64,000 bases of DNA from NCBI RefSeq assembly GCF_000213655.1, contig NC_015554.1, forward strand, positions 2,790,001 through 2,854,000. Direction: 5' to 3'. A program made the translations under genes and the position numbers. This DNA is from Alteromonas naphthalenivorans. GTDB taxonomy: Bacteria > Pseudomonadota > Gammaproteobacteria > Enterobacterales > Alteromonadaceae. The notes beneath the pieces are model-generated. The model searched no databases. It had not been told where the DNA came from and saw nothing but the letters and a program-made list of their open reading frames with translations. Shown piece after piece: positions 1-9,877 of this stretch (the first letter of the stretch is position 1; each line of letters begins with the position of its first letter).

Positions 1-335
1 TTGATATCTGGCAGTACATTTACCTAGAAAACATCGACATTCCTCAGCTTTACTTATCGAAGCCTCGCCCTGTTGTAGAGCGTGATGGTGTATTGATTAT
101 GGTTGATGACGAACGTATGCCAATGAACGAAGGCGAAACGCCTGAAATGCGTTCAGTACGTTTCCGTACGCTAGGTTGCTACCCACTAACGGGTGCTGTT
201 GAATCTACTGCGGCTACCTTGCCAGAAGTTATTCAAGAAATGCTACTGACTAAAACCTCTGAGCGTCAAGGCCGCGTGATCGATCACGATAGCTCTGGCT
301 CTATGGAGAAGAAGAAAATGGAAGGGTATTTCTAA
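1..335 (+). CDS. cysD: Sulfate adenylyltransferase subunit 2 (CysD), 3' part only
   Basis: The small subunit of ATP sulfurylase makes adenosine 5'-phosphosulfate (APS) from ATP and sulfate together with CysN. The reading frame is open from base 3, so the window cuts off the N-terminal two thirds; about 110 C-terminal residues remain. The C-terminal signatures [13 protein letters not shown] and the ending EKKKMEGYF are characteristic of CysD. The stop codon overlaps the cysC start by one base (TAATG), so the two are translationally coupled. It is the first visible gene of a cysD-cysC-cysQ-cysN-permease operon. The promoter lies outside the window. Confidence 0.95.
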   Translation, partial: DIWQYIYLENIDIPQLYLSKPRPVVERDGVLIMVDDERMPMNEGETPEMRSVRFRTLGCYPLTGAVESTAATLPEVIQEMLLTKTSERQGRVIDHDSSGSMEKKKMEGYF

Positions 336-931
336 TGGCCACCGACAACGTTGTTTGGCACAAGCATGAGGTGAATAAAACCACCCGCGCTGCAAAGCTG
401 AATCAATCGCCTCGCGTGTTCTGGCTTACCGGCCTAAGTGGTTCTGGTAAGTCAACTCTGGCCAACTTGCTTGAGAAGAAGTTTCACGAGCAAGCTAAGC
501 ACACTTACCTATTAGATGGTGACAATGTGCGTCATGGCTTATGTGGCGACTTGGGCTTTAGCGATAAAGACCGTGTAGAAAACATTCGCAGAATCAGTGA
601 AGTAGCAAAACTATTTGTCGATTCTGGCACGCTGGTATTAACAGCGTTCATCTCTCCTTTTAAAGCGGATCGCGACTATTGCCGTGGCCTTTTAGAAGAC
701 GGTGAGTTCGTTGAAGTGTTTATCGACACACCTATCGAAGTGTGTGAAAAGCGCGACCCGAAAGGGCTTTATAAAAAAGCGCGTAGCGGTGAGATTAAAG
801 ATTTCACTGGTATCGACTCTGCTTATGAAGCACCGGAAAAGCCTGAGATACATTTAACGTATCAAGATGAACCTGCAGAGCAAACTGCTGAACGCTTATA
901 TGCGTTACTGCAAGAAAAAGGACTTGTGTAA
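335..931 (+). CDS. cysC: Adenylyl-sulfate (APS) kinase
   Basis: Cytoplasmic kinase that phosphorylates APS at the 3' position to give PAPS, the second activation step of sulfate assimilation. The 198-residue length is usual for CysC. The P-loop GLSGSGKS lies at residues 33-40, followed by [18 protein letters not shown], which forms the APS/Mg binding region, and the [20 protein letters not shown] segment typical of the family. It overlaps cysD upstream by one base and cysQ downstream by one base, so all three are probably translated from one mRNA. No sulfurtransferase fusion is present. Confidence 0.96.
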   Translation: MATDNVVWHKHEVNKTTRAAKLNQSPRVFWLTGLSGSGKSTLANLLEKKFHEQAKHTYLLDGDNVRHGLCGDLGFSDKDRVENIRRISEVAKLFVDSGTLVLTAFISPFKADRDYCRGLLEDGEFVEVFIDTPIEVCEKRDPKGLYKKARSGEIKDFTGIDSAYEAPEKPEIHLTYQDEPAEQTAERLYALLQEKGLV

Positions 932-1731
932 TGGCCCAGGCTAATACAATGACTAATACACTGGCACAAACCATTCTTCGCATTGCTAAAGAAGCAGGCG
1001 ATAAGATAATGGCGATTTACGATAAAGATTTCGCTATTTACGAAAAACAAGATACTAGCCCGCTAACCGAAGCTGACTTAGCGGCGCACAACGTAATTGT
1101 TGATGCCCTTGGAAAAGAATCTGACCTTCCTATTTTATCGGAAGAGTCGGCAGACATTTCATGGGATGAGCGCAAACAATGGCAGTCTTATTGGCTTGTT
1201 GATCCGCTTGACGGCACGAAAGAATTCATTAAAAAGAATGGTGAATTTACAGTGAACATCGCGTTAATTGAAGACGGCAAACCTACCATGGGTGTGGTGT
1301 ACGCACCGGCACTTAACAAAAGCTATGTAGGTATTGTGGGTGAAGGCGCATGGACTGAAGTAGACGGCGAATTTACTGCTATTTCTGCACGCAAGCACGA
1401 TGGTGCTGAAGTATGGAAAATAGTAGGTAGCCGCTCTCACCAAAGCCCCGAAATTCAAAATTTACTGTCTCAACTAGAGGGTGAAACTGAATTAGTGGCC
1501 ATGGGTAGTTCATTAAAGTTATGCCTAGTGGCTGAAGGTGAAGCTCACCTTTATCCTCGCTTAGGCCCAACATCTGAGTGGGACACAGGCGCCGCCCATG
1601 CTGTAGCCCTAGCCGCAGGTGCCAATGTAACTGTGCTAGACCCGAACGATCCGTTAAATGACAACGCCGACGCTCTTACTTACAACCAAAAAGAGTCTGT
1701 GTTAAACCCCTTTTTCCTTGTGAGCGCATAA
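931..1731 (+). CDS. cysQ: 3'(2'),5'-bisphosphate nucleotidase CysQ
   Basis: Hydrolyses 3'-phosphoadenosine 5'-phosphate (PAP), the toxic by-product of PAPS reduction, to AMP and phosphate. The 266-residue protein carries the inositol-monophosphatase-type metal site: SEES near residue 70, DPLDGT at residues 91-96, and the second motif with WDTGAAHAV at about 217-225. Its start codon overlaps the cysC stop (TAATG). An in-frame ATG at codon 7 is an alternative start. A PAP phosphatase between the kinase and the GTPase subunit genes is an uncommon position but functionally logical, because it removes the by-product of the same pathway. Confidence 0.93.
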   Translation: MAQANTMTNTLAQTILRIAKEAGDKIMAIYDKDFAIYEKQDTSPLTEADLAAHNVIVDALGKESDLPILSEESADISWDERKQWQSYWLVDPLDGTKEFIKKNGEFTVNIALIEDGKPTMGVVYAPALNKSYVGIVGEGAWTEVDGEFTAISARKHDGAEVWKIVGSRSHQSPEIQNLLSQLEGETELVAMGSSLKLCLVAEGEAHLYPRLGPTSEWDTGAAHAVALAAGANVTVLDPNDPLNDNADALTYNQKESVLNPFFLVSA

Positions 1732-1732
1732 C

Positions 1733-3148
1733 ATGAACAACGAAAACAATTTATTAAAGCAAGACATACTGTCTTACCTTGAGCAACACGAACAAAAAGA
1801 CATGCTACGTTTCCTTACATGCGGAAGTGTAGATGACGGTAAAAGTACCCTAATCGGTCGCCTACTTCATGACTCAAAAATGATTTATGAAGACCAACTT
1901 GCTGCCATTACTAAAGACAGCAAAAAGTCAGGTACTACTGGTGAGAAAGTCGATTTAGCCTTATTGGTTGATGGCCTTCAGTCAGAACGTGAGCAAGGTA
2001 TTACGATTGACGTAGCGTACCGCTACTTCTCTACTGATAAGCGTAAGTTTATTATTGCTGATACTCCAGGACATGAGCAGTACACACGTAACATGGTAAC
2101 TGGCGCATCTACATGCGACCTTGCCATCATACTTGTTGACGCCCGTGGCGGTGTAAAAGTACAGACTAAACGTCACTCATTCCTAGTATCTTTGTTAGGT
2201 ATTAAGCACGTTATTGTTGCTATCAACAAAATGGACTTGATGGATTACTCTGAAGAAGTGTACAACCAGATTAAGCAAGACTATCTGAAGTTTTCAGAGC
2301 AATTGGATATTCCAGATATTCAATTCGTACCACTTTCTGCACTTGAAGGTGATAACGTAGTAAACGTGAGCGAACACACACCATGGTTCGATGGTATTCC
2401 GCTTATGCAGATGCTAGAGAACACAAAAATTGGTGAAGACGATAATCATGATGATTTCCGTTTCCCTGTTCAGTACGTGAACCGCCCTAACCTAGATTTT
2501 CGTGGGTTTGCCGGTACGGTGGTATCTGGTCAAATTGAACCAGGCGACGAAGTAACTGCTCTTCCTTCTGGAAAAACGTCGAAAGTAAAATCGATTGTGA
2601 CTTTTGAAGGCGACCAAGAGCGTGCTTACGTACCTCAAGCGGTTACTCTTACGCTGGAAGATGAAATTGATATTTCACGTGGCGACATGATTGTTAAGTC
2701 AGGTAACTTGCCGCTACTTTCTACTCAATTTAAAACACATTTGGTATGGATGGACGAAGAGCCACTTATGCCAAACAAGCAGTTCTTGTTTAAGTTTGCG
2801 ACCAAGTCAACAACAGGTGTTGTGTCTCATATCGATAACCAAATTGATGTGAACACCCTTGAAGAAAAAGACGCGATGCACCTTAACTTGAATGAAATTG
2901 GTGTGGTAGATGTGAAATTTACCCAAACCGTAGCGTGCGACCCGTACAAGCGTAATCGCCCTACTGGTTCTTTCATCGTTATTGATCGCATGACTAACAG
3001 TACTGTTGGTGCAGGTATGATCATTGATGAACTTGCTAAAGATGCACAACACGCTTCTCCAGACTTCTCAGAGTTTGAATTAGAGTTTAATGCACTAGTA
3101 CGTAAGCACTTCCCTCATTGGAGCGCTGTGGACATTAGCAAGCTGTAA
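1733..3148 (+). CDS. cysN: Sulfate adenylyltransferase subunit 1 (CysN), GTPase subunit
   Basis: Large subunit of ATP sulfurylase; couples GTP hydrolysis to APS synthesis by CysD. It is an EF-Tu-like GTPase of 471 residues. G1 GSVDDGKS lies at residues 31-38, G3 DTPGHEQYT begins at 110, and G4 NKMD begins at 165. Beta-barrel domains follow (for example [19 protein letters not shown]). There is no C-terminal CysC fusion, consistent with the separate cysC upstream. One base separates it from the cysQ stop. CysN normally lies next to cysD; here cysC and cysQ intervene. Confidence 0.96.
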   Translation: MNNENNLLKQDILSYLEQHEQKDMLRFLTCGSVDDGKSTLIGRLLHDSKMIYEDQLAAITKDSKKSGTTGEKVDLALLVDGLQSEREQGITIDVAYRYFSTDKRKFIIADTPGHEQYTRNMVTGASTCDLAIILVDARGGVKVQTKRHSFLVSLLGIKHVIVAINKMDLMDYSEEVYNQIKQDYLKFSEQLDIPDIQFVPLSALEGDNVVNVSEHTPWFDGIPLMQMLENTKIGEDDNHDDFRFPVQYVNRPNLDFRGFAGTVVSGQIEPGDEVTALPSGKTSKVKSIVTFEGDQERAYVPQAVTLTLEDEIDISRGDMIVKSGNLPLLSTQFKTHLVWMDEEPLMPNKQFLFKFATKSTTGVVSHIDNQIDVNTLEEKDAMHLNLNEIGVVDVKFTQTVACDPYKRNRPTGSFIVIDRMTNSTVGAGMIIDELAKDAQHASPDFSEFELEFNALVRKHFPHWSAVDISKL

Positions 3149-3167
3149 AAGCAGGACTGGAAAATAT

Positions 3168-4898
3168 ATGGATATTAACCAGTTTATCGTGCTGGCGATT
3201 TTCGCCAGCACGATTTTTGCGCTGATTTTTTCAAATCAGCGCCCGTCTACTGTTTTTTCAGGCGCCGTGTTATTACTATTGGTATCTCAGCAGTTGTCGC
3301 TTGACGACATTTTGCTGAACTTAACCAACAAAGGGTTAATAACCCTTGTCTTGCTACTGCTAGTCAGCAGTGCAATTGATAAAACTGCGTTAATAAAGCG
3401 TATTGGTAGAAAGCTAGTGAGTACGAGCTTTTCTAAATCATATTGGAAATTGTTTTCACTCACCTTCATTTCTTCAGCGCTATTAAACAATACGGCTATT
3501 GTGGCCAGCCTTATAGGCCCTATTAAGCAGAATCAATATCACCCTGCTTCGCGCTTACTTATTCCGCTTTCCTATGCCGCCATACTCGGTGGAACAGTCA
3601 CCCTAATTGGTACCTCCACCAACTTAATTGTAGATAGTTTCTTGCAAGAGCATGGTCATCCTGGGTTTAACTTTTTTGACTTCACGCTATATGGGCTAGT
3701 AGCCGGTTTAAGCTGCGGCGTACTGATGTTTTTGCTTACACCATTACTACCTAATATTGCGAACAAGAATGACAACTACCAAGAGTACATGGTAGAAGCG
3801 AAAGTAAATTCGGGTTCAGAACTCATTGGCAAAACCGTTGAGCAAAACCACCTTCGTAACTTACCTGAATTATTTTTGGTTGAAGTGGTTCGTGACGGGA
3901 ACCTTATTTCTCCCGTAGGCCCCGACCTAGTGATTGCTGAAAACGATAAACTTATCTTTACCGGCAATGTGCAAAAGCTTGATAACTTAAGCCACATAAA
4001 AGGGTTAACCACCTTTGCCGAAACCGATGGCATTTTGCGTGAAAGCTTAACCGAAGTGGTGGTAGCAAACCGCGCTCAAATTATTGGACAAACCATAAAA
4101 AACCTCGGTTTTAGGGCTTTGTTCGATTCAGCCGTAGTGGCTATTCGCCGTGATGGCGAGCAGCTATCAGGCAAGCTCGGTGAAATAAAACTTAAAGCAG
4201 GTGATTTCCTATTACTTGCCGCTGGCCCAGATTTCAATACGCGACAAAATTTAAGTAAGAACTTCTTTATATTGTCTGAGCAAAAAATCTCTCGCCCGCT
4301 TACCAACCGACAGGAATGGATAACCCTTGGCGGTTTCCTTACCGTTGTGACATTAGCCGCGGCAGATATTATTTCACTCGCAATCGGGCTGTTGTTTTTG
4401 GCGGCCGTATTGATTGGCTCAAAGGTAACGAACAACGGTGAGATGAAGCGTAATTTACCGCTGAACCTTATTATTGTTATTGTTGGAGCATTAAGCTTAG
4501 CCACCTCATTAGAGTCGTCGGGCGTTATTGCCATTTCTACTGCGCAATTGATTCCCTACTTAGCCGACACCAATTGGTTTATTGCGTTAATTGTAGTGTA
4601 TTTTACTACCCTACTATTAACCGAATTTGTGACCAACAACGCAGCAGCGGCGCTCATGTTCCCCTTCGCATATGGGCTGGTTGAAATAATAGGCGCACCG
4701 CTTATGCCATTCGCCTTAGCGGTTGCCTTTGCGGCAAGTGCTAGCTTTATTTCGCCGTTTGGATATCAAACGAACTTATTGGTGTTTAATGCGGCTAATT
4801 ATAAATTTAGCCACTTTATACGAATAGGGCTACCTATCTCGTTACTGTATAGCGCTATCGTGCTGTGTTTATTGAACTTAACGTATTTAAGTCAGTAA
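3168..4898 (+). CDS. SLC13/DASS-family permease with two RCK_C domains, probable sulfate importer
   Basis: A 576-residue inner-membrane protein with two hydrophobic halves flanking a soluble insert at about residues 205-370. The insert contains two tandem RCK_C/TrkA-C-like modules (around ELIGKTVEQNHLRNLPELF and QIIGQTIKNLGFRALFDSAV). The first half carries LLNNTA (105-110) and GTSTNL (148-153), and the second half carries TEFVTNNAAAAL, matching the duplicated Ser/Thr-Asn motifs of sodium/anion symporters. It lies 19 bases after cysN, just before a terminator, so it is probably the last gene of the cys operon. Sulfate as substrate is inferred from context; the family also moves dicarboxylates. 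Confidence 0.88.
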   Translation: MDINQFIVLAIFASTIFALIFSNQRPSTVFSGAVLLLLVSQQLSLDDILLNLTNKGLITLVLLLLVSSAIDKTALIKRIGRKLVSTSFSKSYWKLFSLTFISSALLNNTAIVASLIGPIKQNQYHPASRLLIPLSYAAILGGTVTLIGTSTNLIVDSFLQEHGHPGFNFFDFTLYGLVAGLSCGVLMFLLTPLLPNIANKNDNYQEYMVEAKVNSGSELIGKTVEQNHLRNLPELFLVEVVRDGNLISPVGPDLVIAENDKLIFTGNVQKLDNLSHIKGLTTFAETDGILRESLTEVVVANRAQIIGQTIKNLGFRALFDSAVVAIRRDGEQLSGKLGEIKLKAGDFLLLAAGPDFNTRQNLSKNFFILSEQKISRPLTNRQEWITLGGFLTVVTLAAADIISLAIGLLFLAAVLIGSKVTNNGEMKRNLPLNLIIVIVGALSLATSLESSGVIAISTAQLIPYLADTNWFIALIVVYFTTLLLTEFVTNNAAAALMFPFAYGLVEIIGAPLMPFALAVAFAASASFISPFGYQTNLLVFNAANYKFSHFIRIGLPISLLYSAIVLCLLNLTYLSQ

Positions 4899-4948
4899 CG
4901 ATAAACCGCTATTACTAAGTAGTAGCTATCCAATAGATGACGTTATCA

Positions 4949-4978
4949 AAAGGCCAGTATGTAATACTGGCCTTTTTA
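4949..4978 (+). terminator. Rho-independent terminator of the cys operon
   Basis: The inverted repeat AAAGGCCAGTAT / ATACTGGCCTTT with a 3-nt loop is followed by a T tract. It lies about 50 bases after the permease stop codon. Confidence 0.9.
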
Positions 4979-5140
4979 CGTTTTTGGCATTGCTGTAAGT
5001 ACAGTTGAGTTTCTCAGCTAGGCTCTCGACACAAGTTTTTACTAAAAAGAGGTACAGTTCTTTAACCCGCTCCTGTACTTAGCCTTGGTATATCAGTAAC
5101 CTAAACAAAACTAATATAATATTTTATCTCGGAGCAACGG

Positions 5141-5842
5141 ATGCATTCGGTATCAAACCCCTTTCAAGCGTGTAATGATATATTTTTTCGGCCTAATGGC
5201 GTGTTTAAAGCCGTCGGTGAAAAAAACAACTGGAGTTGGTTCCCCTTTCTTATTGTTATGATGATCACGTTAGCGGCTCAATATCTATACGTTAACTTCG
5301 TTGATATCGAATGGTTTGCAAATATTAATATTGCAGCCCAAGATGCCATGAGCCCAGCAGAAGAAGACCAAATGCGCGCCTTTTTCACCAGAAACACCCT
5401 CATGCTTTCCCAATTAGTAGGCGCATTCTTTGCTCTTACTATCGTTAACGCTATTTTTGCTGTTTATTTGAATTTAACGACACGCAGTGATGACAGTCAT
5501 GTTTTCGGCTTTACAGATTGGTATGGTTTTACCTGGTGGGTATCTATGCCTTACGTAGTAACAGGCCTTATCGCGGCGGCACTTATTATGTTTGCGGGCG
5601 ATCATCAAATATCACCGGCAATACTTGCTCCACTGTCACTTTCTTACCTACTCGGTGTCGAAATGACATCACCATGGTTTGCATTTGCTCAAGCTATTCG
5701 TGTTGAGTTGTTTTGGACTATCTACCTCACTATGGTAGGCATTACCCAATGGACCTCATTCTCTACGAAAAAGGCGGCAATTATTGCTTCTGCGCCATAC
5801 GTCGTGATTTACGGTATTTGGGGGGTGTTCGCGCTTATCTAG
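5141..5842 (+). CDS. YIP1-family integral membrane protein
   Basis: A 233-residue membrane protein with about five hydrophobic helices (near residues 32-50, 86-108, 132-152, 164-190 and 210-232). The N-terminal motif FQACNDIFFRPNGVFKAV resembles the start of bacterial YIP1 (PF04893) proteins, which begin with a short amphipathic stretch followed by the membrane domain. Function is unknown; no catalytic residues are apparent. It has its own leader with the ribosome site CGGAG seven bases before ATG, and it converges with the DUF3025 gene downstream, with a hairpin between them. It is probably monocistronic. Confidence 0.8.
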   Translation: MHSVSNPFQACNDIFFRPNGVFKAVGEKNNWSWFPFLIVMMITLAAQYLYVNFVDIEWFANINIAAQDAMSPAEEDQMRAFFTRNTLMLSQLVGAFFALTIVNAIFAVYLNLTTRSDDSHVFGFTDWYGFTWWVSMPYVVTGLIAAALIMFAGDHQISPAILAPLSLSYLLGVEMTSPWFAFAQAIRVELFWTIYLTMVGITQWTSFSTKKAAIIASAPYVVIYGIWGVFALI

Positions 5843-5865
5843 TATGCTATACCACTTGCAACGCG

Positions 5866-5894
5866 CTTCTTACACCTAAGCTTGGTGTAAGAAG
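5866..5894. terminator. Hairpin between convergent genes, possible bidirectional terminator
   Basis: A perfect 11-bp inverted repeat CTTCTTACACC / GGTGTAAGAAG surrounds an AAGCTT core and sits between two converging genes. Neither side has a convincing T tract, so intrinsic termination is likely weak and the hairpin may mainly protect 3' ends. Confidence 0.5.
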
Positions 5895-5899
5895 TGAGT

Positions 5900-6805
5900 T
5901 CAAACCGTCGTTATGTCGAAAAGCGGTAGCTGAATAGAAGGTTTCGCTCCCGCCCTTATAGGCCTAAAGTACTCGCTATTGTTATAAAAAGCTTCATCTT
6001 GGTTTTCGTACCACCCTGGTATGCCAAGCAAAGGAATAGGTTTTAATAGCGGAGATTTGTTAAACGCATCAAGCTCAGTGATACGTTTTACCAATGATTT
6101 ATCTACCTCTTGTCGCTGTTCCCATTTATTCATCTCGCTAAACCCTTTAGGCACACTCACTGCCAACCACTTCCCCGTAAGTCCGATAAAAGACGAGAGC
6201 ATCATCTCAAGGTTTGCATGCCCGAAAATAAAGGGGGTTATGTGGGTTCCCCACTCGTGCCTATGGGTTAAAAAACTATCCTGCCATTGATGTTGGGCTA
6301 ACGTATTTAGCAACATGTTTGATTTACTCGCGTCGCCTTCCTCAAGCGCCAGTACTACGCCGCATTCGTCAAAATGCGTAATGCGGTTTCGTCGCTCGGT
6401 TCTTGGGTGTGTGCCATGGTGCGCAATATCTTGCATGTGTAGCGTATTCAGTAACGCTTTTGTCGCGGGAAATTGGATCCAGATAAGGGCATTGAACAAA
6501 TCATGCCAGCTATTTCCCCGCGTAGGTACGCAGTTGTCGCACGCGATAATTTCTTCATAGTAACGGCTGTCATTTTCTGTACTTTTGTCACAGCTGTTAG
6601 CCGTTCGCTTATCAAGCTCTCCTTGCGCAATAAACAAAGGGCCCTGCCATTGCGGTTGAAACGCTTCACGCAAAAGATTAAGCCTTGTAGCACTAGGAAA
6701 ATCAGTGTCGTCTAACAACATGAATTCTTTCAACAGCGTATGTACTGGTAAAGACGCATTATCTTGAATATGGTGTTTACACCAAGGAGTAACAGGTATT
6801 GGCAT
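5900..6805 (-). CDS. DUF3025 family protein
   Basis: A 301-residue cytoplasmic protein of unknown function. The DUF3025 (PF11227) hallmarks are visible: CVPTRGNSWHDLFNALIWIQ in the middle, RTERRNRITHFDECGVVL about 30 residues later, and the C-terminal PIPLLGIPGWYENQDEAFY. No signal peptide or membrane segment is present. The conserved His, Asp and Glu residues suggest an enzyme, but no activity is established for the family as far as I know. It is divergent from the downstream M28 peptidase gene, with about 70 bases between starts that must hold both promoters. Confidence 0.85.
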   Translation of the reverse strand: MPIPVTPWCKHHIQDNASLPVHTLLKEFMLLDDTDFPSATRLNLLREAFQPQWQGPLFIAQGELDKRTANSCDKSTENDSRYYEEIIACDNCVPTRGNSWHDLFNALIWIQFPATKALLNTLHMQDIAHHGTHPRTERRNRITHFDECGVVLALEEGDASKSNMLLNTLAQHQWQDSFLTHRHEWGTHITPFIFGHANLEMMLSSFIGLTGKWLAVSVPKGFSEMNKWEQRQEVDKSLVKRITELDAFNKSPLLKPIPLLGIPGWYENQDEAFYNNSEYFRPIRAGAKPSIQLPLFDITTV

Positions 6806-6874
6806 ACTTAATATTGGTTCGTCTTAAGGTTTTCTCTATACTGGGCGGTATTGTAGAGCAAACAGAGACTAACA

Positions 6875-8557
6875 ATGAAAAAAATGTTTTTGCCTTTGCT
6901 GGTAACTGCCGTATCAGCGGTAAGTGCTTGCAGCCCCAATAGCGCGCCTGAAAACGACACGACGCAGCCTGAAACTCAAACTCAAACTCAAAAAAAGAAT
7001 ATCGCGACTAATTTCGACGCAGTTTACGCCAGCATTTCAGATGCAGATATTCGCGAACCATTAAAAATACTGTCATCTGATGAATTTGAAGGTCGTTTGC
7101 CCACCACTACCGGTGAAACAAAAACACTGGATTATCTCACCCGTGAGTTTGAAAAAGCGGGATTGTCACCGGGTAATGGCGACAGCTACCTTCAAGAAGT
7201 CGCGTTAATGGAAATTACCGCTAACCCTGAAATGACCATGACAATTGGTGATAATAGCTTTGCGTATAAAGAAGACATGGTTGCTTCATCTAAGCGTGAG
7301 CAAGAAACCGTTTCACTTGAAAACTCAGAACTTGTGTTTGTGGGCTACGGCGTTAACGCACCAGAATACGACTGGAACGATTATGAAGGCTTAGATGTTA
7401 CTGGCAAAACCGTCGTGATATTGGTGAATGACCCAGGCTTCGAAAACCCTGAAAGTGGGAAGTTCCAAGGTACAACGATGACCTACTATGGTCGCTGGAG
7501 TTACAAATACGAAGAAGCTAGCCGCCAAGGTGCTGCCGGCGCACTCATTGTTCACGAAACGGCTCCAGCCTCTTATGGTTGGTCAGTAGTGGCGAATAGC
7601 TGGAGTGGTCCCCAGTATGGATTAGTATCAAAAGACCAAGGCGCTAGCCGTGTTGCCATTGAAGGCTGGCTAACCTTAAGTGCCGCAGAAAAAGTATTTG
7701 CTGATGCAGGTTTTAATTTTCAAGACGAAAAGAATCAAGCCAAGCTTGGGCCTTATCATAAAGCGATGGATATCAATGCTTCGGTAACCGTGCAAAATAC
7801 ATTTAAAAAATCACAAAGCCACAATGTTATTGCCACACTACCTGGCTCAGAGCTACCCAACGAGCATGTTATTTACACCGCGCACTGGGATCATCTAGGA
7901 AAAGATGAAACTAAAGAAGGCGACAATATCTACAATGGTGCCCACGATAACGCCACAGGAAGTGCTGCTATTTTGGCTATGGCAAAAGCCTACGCCAACT
8001 TAGATATTGCACCGAAGCGTTCTGTATCGTTTTTAGTAGTTACCGCTGAGGAACAAGGTTTATTAGGCAGCAAATACTACGCAGACAACGCCGTCATCCC
8101 ACTGGAAGATACGGTTGCCAATATCAATATGGATGCCATGAACGTGTTAGGTAAAACTAAGAACGTCGCCGTGGTAGGCATGGGTAAGTCAGACTTAGAG
8201 GATTACCTTAAAACCGCTGCTGATAAGCAAGGCAGAACGCTTACTCAAGAAGATCGCCCTGAAGCTGGCTACTATTATCGCTCCGATCACTTCAGCTTCG
8301 CGAAAAAAGGTGTACCTGCATTGTATGCCGAAGGCGGAGATGAACCCGCAGACGAAGCAACCGCCAAATATCGTAAGCGTATGAATGTCATAGTAACGGG
8401 TTGCTACCATCAAGTGTGCGACCAATACCGTGACGATTGGGATTTGAGCGGCATTGTGGAGGATACCCAACTGTTGTTTGATGTAGGTTTTAACGTAGCT
8501 AACGCTGAACAATGGCCTTCGTGGAAAGAAACCAGTGAATTCCAACGCCAAGATTAA
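6875..8557 (+). CDS. M28 family metallopeptidase, PA-domain lipoprotein
   Basis: A 560-residue secreted zinc aminopeptidase-type enzyme. The N-terminus MKKMFLPLLVTAVSAVSAC is a lipoprotein signal peptide with lipobox VSAC, followed by a Thr/Gln-rich linker (QTQTQTQKK). A protease-associated (PA) domain spans about residues 145-285 and is inserted before the catalytic core. Zinc-site signatures of M28 are AHWDHLG (about 334-340), GAHDNATGSAA (about 354), TAEEQG with the catalytic Glu (about 389) and a C-terminal RSDHFSFA. The role is probably turnover of peptides in the periplasm or at the outer membrane. It is monocistronic, with its own terminator downstream. Confidence 0.9.
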   Translation: MKKMFLPLLVTAVSAVSACSPNSAPENDTTQPETQTQTQKKNIATNFDAVYASISDADIREPLKILSSDEFEGRLPTTTGETKTLDYLTREFEKAGLSPGNGDSYLQEVALMEITANPEMTMTIGDNSFAYKEDMVASSKREQETVSLENSELVFVGYGVNAPEYDWNDYEGLDVTGKTVVILVNDPGFENPESGKFQGTTMTYYGRWSYKYEEASRQGAAGALIVHETAPASYGWSVVANSWSGPQYGLVSKDQGASRVAIEGWLTLSAAEKVFADAGFNFQDEKNQAKLGPYHKAMDINASVTVQNTFKKSQSHNVIATLPGSELPNEHVIYTAHWDHLGKDETKEGDNIYNGAHDNATGSAAILAMAKAYANLDIAPKRSVSFLVVTAEEQGLLGSKYYADNAVIPLEDTVANINMDAMNVLGKTKNVAVVGMGKSDLEDYLKTAADKQGRTLTQEDRPEAGYYYRSDHFSFAKKGVPALYAEGGDEPADEATAKYRKRMNVIVTGCYHQVCDQYRDDWDLSGIVEDTQLLFDVGFNVANAEQWPSWKETSEFQRQD

Positions 8558-8592
8558 CCCGTATTCTAAAATAAAAGTGTGAATTTACGTTG

Positions 8593-8619
8593 AAAGCCCT
8601 GTTAAGACAGGGCTTTTTG
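8593..8619 (+). terminator. Rho-independent terminator after the M28 peptidase
   Basis: AAAGCCCTGT / ACAGGGCTTT form a 10-bp stem with a TAAG loop, followed by TTTGTT, about 36 bases after the stop codon. Confidence 0.88.
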
Positions 8620-8660
8620 TTAGTACTAGATCAGGTGCTTTACGGCATATACTCTCGTCG

Positions 8661-8688
8661 TATGGCCCTTATATGGCCCTTATATGGC
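8661..8688. repeat. 11-bp tandem repeat, TATGGCCCTTA x 2.6
   Basis: Two perfect copies of TATGGCCCTTA start at 8661 and 8672, and a third partial copy starts at 8683. They lie between the terminator of the M28 gene and the 3' end of the DUF155 gene. A related 11-bp-phased TGGCCCT pair occurs at 45531. Confidence 0.8.
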
Positions 8689-8703
8689 ACTAAGCACAAC
8701 CAT

Positions 8704-9486
8704 TTACATAAACAACCCTTTGAGCTCTTCAGCGCCAAACGTCGCTATTTCAAACGCAATCAAGATTATAATTATCCATTCCAAAAACGATGAATGTTTA
8801 TGATTTAGCTCTTCAGCTAACATCTCGAACAACTCATGAATAACATTCAGCTTGTTCGAAAGCACATCTACCCTGGGGCGGATATCTAAGTATCGCGCCG
8901 TGGCATTATAAGCATGTTCATATTCTGGATATTCCCAAAAGAACTCGGGTGTATCAAGCAACCCATAGTGCAAAAAGATGTCGCTCTTTGTGCTAAATAA
9001 ATGCCCGCGGATTTTCGCCAATGCGGGTCGACGTAACGTTATCTTGCCTGTTTCGGCCAACGCTTTTGGCAAATACGCATAGCGCGTAATAGTATCTTGC
9101 GCTTTATGCTCGTATTCATTGAGCTTTATTGATTGCGCTAATCCGTGGCTGATTGATAACCGAAGTAATGGATCGTCAATCGAGAGCGTAATTAAGTCCC
9201 GTTGCAATCTAAGTACATCACTAGTAAATGCAAATTGCAGATGCTCTTGATGAATACCAGACAACAACTTAGGGCTAACCTGTAACCTATTTAGCAAGGC
9301 TACACGCTCCTCTTCTACGACACCCCAAAAAACCACCACACCATACTCAAAAAGCCAAGCTTCACCGCCTGTCACTTCAATGTGCATGGCATCACGATAG
9401 CGTGAACCCTGAACACTCGCGTCCATTTGAAGGCTATCTACATCAGGAATAACATATACCGAAACTCGGTCGTTTGAAAATTGCAT
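8704..9486 (-). CDS. RMD1/YagE family (DUF155) protein
   Basis: About 260 residues from the ATG chosen here (MQFSNDRVSVYVIPDVD); an upstream in-frame TTG at 9549 would add 21 residues. DUF155 features are present: the mid-protein EAWLFEYGVVVFWG strand motif, a long helical region with LPKALAETGKITL, then LFSTKSDIFLHYGLLDTPEF, and a C-terminal transmembrane helix (EWIIIILIAFEIATF) near residues 235-250. Yeast homologues act in sporulation and mitochondria; bacterial function is unknown. It is likely an inner-membrane tail-anchored protein. It ends about 85 bases from the M28 terminator and converges with that gene. Confidence 0.82.
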   Translation of the reverse strand: MQFSNDRVSVYVIPDVDSLQMDASVQGSRYRDAMHIEVTGGEAWLFEYGVVVFWGVVEEERVALLNRLQVSPKLLSGIHQEHLQFAFTSDVLRLQRDLITLSIDDPLLRLSISHGLAQSIKLNEYEHKAQDTITRYAYLPKALAETGKITLRRPALAKIRGHLFSTKSDIFLHYGLLDTPEFFWEYPEYEHAYNATARYLDIRPRVDVLSNKLNVIHELFEMLAEELNHKHSSFLEWIIIILIAFEIATFGAEELKGLFM

Positions 9487-9877
9487 ACCCTTTACCAGGT
9501 GTTGAAAAAACCGGCAGATTATGCGCCCAAAGAACGCAAAGAGATACAAATATAAAAACTATAAAATCAAAGAGTTATAAAATAAATTTTGATATAAACA
9601 CAGGAGGTGAAACTTGTATACTGCCTAGTATTTGTGCGACATCTTAGTTAATGACACTAACAGCAGCGATGCTTTCACTAAAGAACATCGTGTTTTGGAA
9701 TAATAATTTCCATTTTCTCATCATATTGTACTTGCAATTTCCTGTCAGACTGGCACATTCAAGGCATGCGAAAGCGCGATTAAAAAAAACAACAATACCT
9801 TCGCCAACTCGTTCGCGAGTACCCGACAGAAAAAACCTCAATTATTTTTCAACAAGTGAACAGAGAGAATCCGTTTT
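9487..9877. other. Divergent leader region between DUF155 gene and asnB
   Basis: AT-rich DNA without a credible gene. It must hold the DUF155 promoter and the asnB promoter. A -10-like TATACT at 9617-9622 would give asnB an untranslated leader of about 250 bases. An isolated strong ribosome-site-like AGGAGGTG at 9602-9609 is followed only by very short frames. No riboswitch fold was recognised. Confidence 0.5.
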
